Positions 57,831 to 64,000 of a DNA stretch of 64,000 bases are shown one piece after another. Where the stretch lies: positions 102,116 through 166,115 of the forward strand of contig NZ_VTDQ01000003.1 in the NCBI RefSeq assembly GCF_015627175.1, in the 5' to 3' direction. The notes beneath the pieces are model-generated. The model did not search any database and had not been told where the DNA came from. It saw only the letters and a program-made list of their open reading frames with translations. Numbering within the stretch: position 1 is the first letter of the stretch; each line of letters begins with the position of its first letter. The position numbers were made by a program, and so were the translations under genes. This DNA comes from Acinetobacter pollinis (GTDB lineage: Bacteria > Pseudomonadota > Gammaproteobacteria > Pseudomonadales > Moraxellaceae).

Positions 57831-58502
57831 ATGTCTAAGAGTAAATCTTTACAGTATTTTTCGACATATGGTTTCATGATTATCGTAAGTGCTTTTAGCA
57901 TGTATACGCTATCATCTATCAGTTATGCAGCAAAAATTGATATGCCTGAGGGTTATATCTTAAATATACAAATGACACCCGCCGTTTGTGCATTTGATCC
58001 GAATCAGAAAAAACAAAGAAAGTGCTTAGAAGGGTATGCGCTTACGATTGGTAGTCTTGTCCCAGAGAGTTTTAATAAAAGTGAAGCTTGTGAAACAGAA
58101 ACTTCACCTATACTTTCTCCATTACAAGCAAAAGTTGTGGCGCGTGTTATTCCTGATGAATCTTATCGAATCCAGCTTTGGCATGCAGTTGGTGGCTGTG
58201 TACCTATGAATGCATCGCAATATTTTAGAACCATTATTAATTATGCTCAAAATCTAAAAATTCCTGCGGTACTCACAGATACAGTTTCTCATGCAATTGG
58301 TAAACAATCTTTAGAGGAGCAGTTTCTAGGGCTCAATCGCGGACTCCCTGCCCGAGGAATACAGTTAAACTGCCAAAAAGATGGTAGAAATAATATTTTA
58401 ACGCATATTAGCGTTTGCTATAAAAATAATGGCCAATTTAAGGCATGTCCAGTCAATGTGACATCGAATTGTCCAAGTCAATTTAATATTCAAGGAACGT
58501 AT
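57831..58502 (+). CDS. RNase T2-like exported protein without the catalytic motifs
   Basis: 224 residues, signal peptide about 1-33. It resembles RNase T2/RNase I in overall order: YILNIQMTPAVCAFDP where the family has the W-P-FC strand, then the CAS-I position (YALTIGSLVPES, residues 69-80) and the CAS-II position (IQLWHAVGGCVPMN, then YF, residues 115-132). The canonical HGLWP and HEWxKHG histidines are absent. Eight or more cysteines suggest disulfides. It is probably an inactive relative, although annotated as ribonuclease I in Acinetobacter as far as I recall. Start 57831 chosen as GGTAGAG lies upstream. Confidence 0.65.
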
Positions 58503-58652
58503 TAATAGAACAATTCTTTCGTCTTAAATGGCGATGATTTACCATGCAACAACAAAAAGATTGGAGTACAATATTGGTCGTTTATGATTAAAAAGATTAA
58601 ATAGAAACTCGCTGTTTAATCATATTAACGCACCTCAAATGGAGATAATTAC

Positions 58653-59639
58653 ATGAAGCAACCCGTTCGTGTTGCCGTAACTGGCGCTGCAGGTCAAATT
58701 GGATATAGCTTACTATTCCGTATCGCAAGCGGTGAAATGTTAGGGAAAGATCAACCAGTTATTTTACAACTTCTTGAAATTCCAGTTGAGAAAGCTCAAC
58801 AAGCGCTACAAGGCGTAAAAATGGAATTGGATGATTGTGCATTTCCTTTACTCAGCGAAATCATTTGTACAGACGATCCAAATGTAGCATTCAAAGATGC
58901 TGACTATGCCTTGTTAGTAGGTGCGCGTCCACGTGGTCCAGGTATGGAGCGTGCAGATTTATTACAAGAAAATGCAAAAATATTTACAGTACAAGGTAAA
59001 GCGTTAAATGATCACGCAAGCCGTGATGTGAAAGTATTGGTTGTAGGGAACCCTGCAAATACCAATGCATATATCGCAATGAAGTCAGCACCAGATTTAC
59101 CAGCAAAAAATTTCACTGCAATGTTACGTTTAGATCATAACCGTGCGTTAACACAGCTTGCACAGAAGGCAAATGTGGCTGTTGCAGATATTGAAAAATT
59201 AACAGTATGGGGTAATCACTCACCAACAATGTATGCAGACTATCGTTTTGCTACAGTTCATGGTGAAAGTCTAAAAGATAAAATTAATGATGATGCTTGG
59301 AACAAAGACGATTTCTTACCAACAGTAGGGAAGCGTGGAGCAGCAATTATTAATGCACGTGGTCTATCTTCAGCGGCATCAGCGGCAAATGCAGCAATTG
59401 ATCATATTCATGATTGGGCGTTAGGTACAAATGGTCAATGGGTGACAATGGGTATCCCATCTGATGGTTCTTATGGAATTCCAGAAGGTGTTATTTATGG
59501 TGTACCTGTTACTTGTGAAAACGGTGAGTATACACGTGTTGAAGGTTTAGAAATCGATGACTTTAGCCGTGAACGTATGAATGTTACATTACAAGAGTTA
59601 GAAGAAGAGCGTAGTGCAATTGCTCATCTTCTCAAATAA
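58653..59639 (+). CDS. mdh: Malate dehydrogenase
   Basis: 328 residues. NAD-dependent oxidation of malate to oxaloacetate in the TCA cycle. [19 protein letters not shown] is the nucleotide-binding region; [16 protein letters not shown] has the substrate arginines and [13 protein letters not shown] the catalytic His. GGAG lies 8 bases before the ATG. Confidence 0.97.
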   Translation: MKQPVRVAVTGAAGQIGYSLLFRIASGEMLGKDQPVILQLLEIPVEKAQQALQGVKMELDDCAFPLLSEIICTDDPNVAFKDADYALLVGARPRGPGMERADLLQENAKIFTVQGKALNDHASRDVKVLVVGNPANTNAYIAMKSAPDLPAKNFTAMLRLDHNRALTQLAQKANVAVADIEKLTVWGNHSPTMYADYRFATVHGESLKDKINDDAWNKDDFLPTVGKRGAAIINARGLSSAASAANAAIDHIHDWALGTNGQWVTMGIPSDGSYGIPEGVIYGVPVTCENGEYTRVEGLEIDDFSRERMNVTLQELEEERSAIAHLLK

Positions 59640-59649
59640 AAAATATAAG

Positions 59650-59681
59650 AAAAAAGCACCTATAAAGGTGCTTTTTTTGTG
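59650..59681 (+). terminator. Terminator after mdh
   Basis: Stem AAAAAAGCACCT (59650-59661) / AGGTGCTTTTTT (59666-59677), loop ATAA. It also lies just past the end of the convergent gene ending at 59687. Confidence 0.9.
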
Positions 59682-59686
59682 CCAAG

Positions 59687-60205
59687 TTAATTTAATTTTT
59701 TATTGAGTATATCTGTAAACCACCGCTCTTTTTGCTGTAAACGGAAAGCGTGATGTTGCTTTAATAGATGTAGATCAAAACAATCTGTATTTGCGTATTT
59801 AATCAGCCAATGTCGAGTCATGGCAGTTTCATCTTTTACCGCTGATGCATAAGCAAGATAAAAATAAATATTACCATCTTGGAAGTGTGCTAATGGCTTA
59901 AGAATTTGCTGTGTAATAAGTGCAAATTTTTGATCTTGAGATAACTCGTAGTAGATCATATATGCTTTCACGAGTTGAAGTGAAAGATCTATATAATTTG
60001 CTGTTGATTGATCTTCAAATTCAATTCTTGCTTGTTCCAATAAAACAATTGCTTCATGTAAGAAGTGAATTTGCTCTTGTTTGTTGCGACTGAGTGTAAC
60101 TAGTTGAAGACGCAAATCTGCACGCTCCGAAGCAAGCTCAGCAGAGTTTTCCTCTAGATATAATTGGTCAGTTTCACCAATTCTTTGAATAATATCTTTG
60201 CTCAT
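59687..60205 (-). CDS. Unknown helical-repeat protein
   Basis: 172 residues, no signal peptide. Almost entirely helical, with paired helices of TPR-like length (FLHEAIVLLEQARIEFEDQS, YIDLSLQLVKAYMIYYELS, FALITQQILKPLAHF). I recognise no named family. GGGTG precedes the ATG. It lies downstream of the oxygenase gene on the same strand, 57 bases away. Confidence 0.65.
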   Translation of the reverse strand: MSKDIIQRIGETDQLYLEENSAELASERADLRLQLVTLSRNKQEQIHFLHEAIVLLEQARIEFEDQSTANYIDLSLQLVKAYMIYYELSQDQKFALITQQILKPLAHFQDGNIYFYLAYASAVKDETAMTRHWLIKYANTDCFDLHLLKQHHAFRLQQKERWFTDILNKKLN

Positions 60206-60262
60206 AATCGCACCCTAATTTACTTATTTTATGATATGAGGGGTTTTTATTAAAATTAAAGG

Positions 60263-60865
60263 TTACCATAATGTATGGTCGTTTCTAAGCCATGCGGTAA
60301 TAGAAAGACGATTTGCTTTAGATATCAACACTTCATGCAGTAAATTACTGTCAAAAACAACAAGACTATTTGGCGTGGGCTCAATAATATGCCAGTTCAT
60401 TTGTTTATCTTGCAAGCGTAGTTGTCCACCCAAATTTTGATGCCAAGTGCGATGTAAATAAAAAACAGTAGAAATTATTCGATGATTTTTTTGTTGTGGA
60501 TTATCTCGGTGTAGTGCATAAAACTCACCTTCGTGATAGCAAGCAAAATGTGCTTCTACATTTTTAATTCCTAAAAAGAAGGTTTGATTAAGTATTTCAG
60601 AAAATAAATTCAAGGTCGATAAGTGCGTCTGAGCAAGAGACTCTGTGTCATTAATCCATAAAATATGGTCGCTACGAATTTTGCTGATAACACCATTTTG
60701 AATACCAGCCTCACGAAAATGATCAAGCTGAGATAAACATTCACGATTTAATGCATCAAAATATAGGTCATCGTAGACGTTTGGAATAATGCTAAAACCA
60801 TATTCATCTAGTGAATGAATGATTTTATCCATATCCCAATGAAGCGGGAGAGAAAGGGTTGTCAT
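60263..60865 (-). CDS. 2-oxoglutarate/Fe(II)-dependent dioxygenase
   Basis: 200 residues with the double-stranded beta-helix metal site: H119 and D121 in YALHRDN, distal H177 in LLHEVL and R186 for 2-oxoglutarate in ANRLSI. The region VFYLHRTWHQNLGGQLRL matches prolyl-hydroxylase-like members. Substrate unknown. Divergent from rlmJ across 112 bases. Confidence 0.85.
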   Translation of the reverse strand: MTTLSLPLHWDMDKIIHSLDEYGFSIIPNVYDDLYFDALNRECLSQLDHFREAGIQNGVISKIRSDHILWINDTESLAQTHLSTLNLFSEILNQTFFLGIKNVEAHFACYHEGEFYALHRDNPQQKNHRIISTVFYLHRTWHQNLGGQLRLQDKQMNWHIIEPTPNSLVVFDSNLLHEVLISKANRLSITAWLRNDHTLW

Positions 60866-60977
60866 TTTAGAAATAACAATAAAAATAAAGGGAACTTATT
60901 CTAGAGCAAATTATGATTGAGCATGTATGTTTTTTTTCATGTTAATATATTTGTAGAAATGAGGAACATACATATAT

Positions 60978-61835
60978 ATGAATTATCGTCACCACTTTCA
61001 TGCAGGTAACTTTGCAGATGTAATGAAGCACGTTTTACTACTTCAATTACTTACACGCTTAAACTTGAAAGATAAGCCTTACCGCTACATTGATACACAT
61101 GGTGGTGCAGGAAAGTATGATCTGTCTGAAGCACCCGCGCAAAAGTCAGGCGAGTTTTTATCGGGTATTCATCGTCTTATGCAGTTACAACCAGGTCAGA
61201 TTAAAAAATCTCCTGAGGGCGTGCAACAGTACTTAAAACTTGTAGAAGAACTACGTGAACAAGAGGGGAAAGGTGCTTACCCAGGTTCGCCGTGGGTGGC
61301 ATTACAAGGGTTACGTGAAATAGATAAGGCAACCGTTTTTGAAATGCAAAGCGATGTATTTGAACAACTACGCCATAATATTCGTGACAAAAAGATGGGC
61401 TTGCATGAACGTGATGCCTATGAAGGATTGCTTGGTGTTATTCCTCCGCGTGAAAAGCGTGGTTTGGTTATGATTGATCCACCGTATGAAGTAGAGAGAA
61501 AAGACTTTCCACAATTGGTAGAGCTTATTCAAAATGCATACAACAAATGGCCAACAGGCGTATTTGCAGTTTGGTATCCAATTAAAGATCGTGCCATGAT
61601 TCAGCGTTTTGAAAAGAAAATGATAAAAACAGGGATTCGCCGTCAACTGGTTTGTGAAATCTGTGTTTGGCCAGATGATACACCGATTGGTTTAAATGGA
61701 TGTGGCCTACTTGTGATTAATCCACCTTGGAAGTTTGCTCAAGAAGCTGAAGAGGCGTTAAAGTGGTTATTTCCACACTTGAAAATGCATGAAACAGGTG
61801 GATCATTTGCAGTAAAGTGGCTTGTTGGTGAATAA
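60978..61835 (+). CDS. rlmJ: 23S rRNA (adenine(2030)-N6)-methyltransferase RlmJ
   Basis: 285 residues, MNYRHHFHAGNFADVMKHVL. The catalytic DPPYE (in MIDPPYEVERKDFP) and YIDTHGGAGKYDL are the RlmJ motifs. Modifies A2030 of 23S rRNA. GAGGAA precedes the ATG. Confidence 0.95.
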   Translation: MNYRHHFHAGNFADVMKHVLLLQLLTRLNLKDKPYRYIDTHGGAGKYDLSEAPAQKSGEFLSGIHRLMQLQPGQIKKSPEGVQQYLKLVEELREQEGKGAYPGSPWVALQGLREIDKATVFEMQSDVFEQLRHNIRDKKMGLHERDAYEGLLGVIPPREKRGLVMIDPPYEVERKDFPQLVELIQNAYNKWPTGVFAVWYPIKDRAMIQRFEKKMIKTGIRRQLVCEICVWPDDTPIGLNGCGLLVINPPWKFAQEAEEALKWLFPHLKMHETGGSFAVKWLVGE

Positions 61836-61869
61836 TGACCCCCAATCTGGATATCTAGGAACTAAATAT

Positions 61870-62697
61870 ATGACCAAGACACCAAAGCGCAATGGCGATT
61901 ATTCTGATGATGTTCATGATGGTTTAACATTTGAAGTCATAGAGGAAGAGGATACAAATGAAGGTCAGCGTGTAAAAAAACGTGGGATCTATCTATGGCC
62001 TAATCTCATCACAACTGCTGCTTTATTGTCAGGTTTTTATTCCATTGTTGCAAGCATGGATGGCCACTATATACAGGCAATTTATGCCATATTCTTGGCT
62101 GCATTGTTAGATGGTTTAGATGGTCGTGTTGCGCGTGCAATTGGAGCACAGAGTCCATTTGGTGAACAACTCGACTCGCTATCTGACCTGATTGCATTTG
62201 GTATTTCTCCTGCAATTTTAATGTACAGCTGGAGCTTACATGGCCTAGGGCGTATCGGATTGGCGTGTTGTTTTGTCTATGCTGCATGTGCCGCATTTCG
62301 ATTGGCGCGCTTTAATGTACAAATTGGTGTTGTAGATAAACGCTATTTTATTGGTATTGCTAGTCCACTGGCTGCAATACTTGTGGTTTGTTTGGTGTGG
62401 GTAAGCAAAGATTACTCAACAATTTTCCATGTTAAAGATAAAGCAATTCAGATTGGTTACGCGGTATTTATGGTGGTAACTGGCTTACTCATGATTTCAA
62501 ATATGAAATATTATTCATTTAAGCAAATGGATAGAAAAAGAGTGCCCTTTATTGTTATGCTGCCAGTTGTGCTTGTTTTAGCAGCGATGACTTACAATAT
62601 ACCTGTTGGTATTCTCATTGTATCTACACTTTATGTACTGTCAGGGTTTATTACGACATTCTTTGCACATAAAGAAGAAGCATTGGAAGATGAATAA
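61870..62697 (+). CDS. pssA: CDP-diacylglycerol-serine O-phosphatidyltransferase
   Basis: 275 residues. Makes phosphatidylserine, the precursor of phosphatidylethanolamine. The CDP-alcohol phosphotransferase motif DGLDGRVARAIGAQSPFGEQ, ending in LDSLSD, is complete; about six to eight membrane segments. This is the membrane-type (type II) synthase and not the E. coli soluble type. The ATG at 61870 is chosen with AGGA 10 bases ahead. Confidence 0.9.
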   Translation: MTKTPKRNGDYSDDVHDGLTFEVIEEEDTNEGQRVKKRGIYLWPNLITTAALLSGFYSIVASMDGHYIQAIYAIFLAALLDGLDGRVARAIGAQSPFGEQLDSLSDLIAFGISPAILMYSWSLHGLGRIGLACCFVYAACAAFRLARFNVQIGVVDKRYFIGIASPLAAILVVCLVWVSKDYSTIFHVKDKAIQIGYAVFMVVTGLLMISNMKYYSFKQMDRKRVPFIVMLPVVLVLAAMTYNIPVGILIVSTLYVLSGFITTFFAHKEEALEDE

Positions 62698-62721
62698 ATA
62701 ATAAATAACAGGGGGCAGGCT

Positions 62722-63774
62722 ATGAATATTAAATCTCAACCTTCCCCTATATCTTTAGAAAATAATTCAGTTATTGATTTAAATTATTCGCCATTATTTA
62801 TTAAACACTTAAGTTTGGTTTTCTTAAACCTTCCTAGTCCATTACATTATTTATCTATTCATTTTCTTAGTGGGAGATCAACATCCCCAATTTATACCCC
62901 TCTACAAAATCATAAGAATAGATTACATTTATTTATAACAACAAGCGGGCAACTTGCCCAGCACTATACTTATATTTCACTCTTAGAAAGTGGAATAACA
63001 AACCAGACAATGATGTCCCAATTATTTAATCTCTCTATAAACAAGTATGAATTTTGTTTTGAAAAAAATGATGAAGTAATGCGAGCGAACTTTATTGTTA
63101 ACGTATTATGTAATCTTATTTCTGAGCAAGGTGTTCAGCATTTTTTAAAACAATCTATATCCATCTTGGCTTTAAAGGGTTTATTTTACTACAAAAATGA
63201 AAAGCTTGAATTACACACGCAAGGTTACTTGTTTACGACTAAATATTTAGATGTTCCTTTTCTGAGCGTTTCGTTTTATATGCGCTTAATCGTGGAAGTT
63301 GATGATTTCTGTATTTGTTTTCAGCAAATACAATACAAGAAAGATATTGCTCCTCTTCAAAAAGTCACTGTTACCAATCTAAAAGAAGGTAAAGCAAATA
63401 CATATAGAAAGGGAGTAACATACTCACTATTTAGTGTTCACCCTAAAATTAAAAACTTAACGAAGCATGATTTATATATTCCTAAAGAGTATCAGTGGAA
63501 ATTACAAATAGATGATTACACTGTTGAGGTAAATGCATTATCAAAAAGAGATATCAAATTAGGTTTTGCCCAAGGCATTACTGATAGCGCATATGTAGAT
63601 GTAATAATTAATCAAAAAAAATATGAAAGAAAGATAGGCTATGTTGAATATATCGATAGCCGAGGATTAATTTTACAGGAAAGCAAAGAGTCAGATATGC
63701 AAAAGATATTACCAAATCAATCTACTTCAGCTTATTTGGCTAAAAATACCGTCAAAACGATTAAAAAAACGTAA
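62722..63774 (+). CDS. Unknown AT-rich protein
   Basis: 350 residues, no signal peptide or clear membrane segment. No domain recognised. It has a Ser/Pro/Asn-rich N-terminal third and later beta-rich segments (YVDVIINQKKYERKIGYVEY), with lower GC and rarer codons than the neighbouring pssA. GGGGG lies shortly before the ATG. It is the last gene before the promoter region at the right edge. Confidence 0.6.
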   Translation: MNIKSQPSPISLENNSVIDLNYSPLFIKHLSLVFLNLPSPLHYLSIHFLSGRSTSPIYTPLQNHKNRLHLFITTSGQLAQHYTYISLLESGITNQTMMSQLFNLSINKYEFCFEKNDEVMRANFIVNVLCNLISEQGVQHFLKQSISILALKGLFYYKNEKLELHTQGYLFTTKYLDVPFLSVSFYMRLIVEVDDFCICFQQIQYKKDIAPLQKVTVTNLKEGKANTYRKGVTYSLFSVHPKIKNLTKHDLYIPKEYQWKLQIDDYTVEVNALSKRDIKLGFAQGITDSAYVDVIINQKKYERKIGYVEYIDSRGLILQESKESDMQKILPNQSTSAYLAKNTVKTIKKT

Positions 63775-63805
63775 AAATACTAGTTTTTGTATATTTTTAG
63801 CTCTA

Positions 63806-63869
63806 TTGACAAATAAAATAGAAATAAAATGGCTTAGGGGGTTGTGTTTGGAATTGATTGGTCTATAAT
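63806..63869 (+). promoter_or_regulatory. Promoter region of a stable-RNA (probably rrn) operon
   Basis: TTGTGT (63842-63847), a 16-base spacer and a perfect TATAAT (63864-63869). An AT-rich tract with A-runs (63811-63830) sits 46-65 bases ahead of the likely start, where an UP element would be. A second TTGACA (63806-63811) lies upstream without a well-spaced -10. The leader after it has no coding potential. Confidence 0.55.
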
Positions 63870-63875
63870 GCGTAT

Positions 63876-64000
63876 CCATCGGCGGTGATGTTGAAAGAAA
63901 CTTCTTGATAAACAATAACTTAGTTGATTGGTTTAGGATTTAGTTCTTAGATTGATTGAGGTTGGGGTTTGATGAAGAAGATAAAAAACTTTCAGATTAC
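63876..64000 (+). other. Non-coding leader at the right edge, probably 5' of 16S rRNA
   Basis: No gene is visible. The stretch after the promoter contains TTGATTG repeats and no open frame; the mature rRNA is outside the window. I judged it by its position and promoter, not by alignment. Confidence 0.4.

Noticed and set aside
63727..63915. Minus-strand open frame at the right edge
   Set aside because: It runs opposite the end of the unknown gene and through the stable-RNA promoter and has no ribosome-binding sequence.

Overview
The window is chromosomal DNA of a gammaproteobacterium, almost certainly Acinetobacter (family Moraxellaceae). I base this on the low-GC housekeeping genes, the run asd / FimV-type genes / truA, the Acinetobacter-like small proteins (darcynin, SlyX, SdhE, an RNase T2-like protein), and ribosomal protein sequences close to those I know from Acinetobacter. 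I could not run a search, so the species is not resolved. No prophage, insertion sequence, integron, CRISPR array or plasmid gene is visible; this is core chromosome with small accessory genes between housekeeping blocks.

Layout. 1-10.4 kb: a 5'-truncated AraC regulator, then a mostly minus-strand block: truA, an asparaginase, a FimV that appears split into two genes, asd, an LpxL-type lipid A acyltransferase, a tautomerase-like gene, a darcynin-like gene and the ABC-F ATPase uup. 10.4-18 kb, plus strand: slyX, an unknown membrane protein, topA, a putative metzincin-like protein, a UvrD-type helicase, an RRM protein and two small proteins. 18-24.3 kb: the ybaL antiporter, rpmB-rpmG, a TetR regulator, purU, engB and a frameshifted glutamine amidotransferase.

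24.3-38.1 kb is the complete S10-spc-alpha ribosomal protein super-cluster (28 genes, rpsJ to rplQ, with secY and rpoA) in E. coli order. It has a promoter and structured leader before rpsJ, a bulged hairpin at the S10/spc junction and a second structured leader before rpsM. It is followed by an sdhE-ygfX-like pair.

38.9-46 kb: a coiled-coil exported protein, yheV, prlC, an HPP membrane protein divergent from a TetR regulator with two matching 16-bp palindromes between them, rnr, then tRNA-Ser(GCU) and three identical tRNA-Arg(ACG) genes. 46-64 kb: YcxB-like, FAH-family, BrkB/YihY, wrbA, xpt, DUF3108, a TonB-like protein, miaB-phoH-ybeY, a soluble lytic transglycosylase, the RNase T2-like protein, mdh, a 2OG-Fe(II) oxygenase, rlmJ, pssA and an unknown protein. 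The last 150 bases look like the promoter and leader of a stable-RNA operon, probably rrn, whose genes lie outside the window.

The most interesting leads are the two-gene FimV, an RNase T2 relative that seems to lack its catalytic histidines, the G-tract frameshift in the amidotransferase, the twin operators, the Pro-to-Ser change at the tautomerase catalytic position, the HExxHxxGxxD protein, and the candidate regulatory leaders. I found no clear new multi-gene system.
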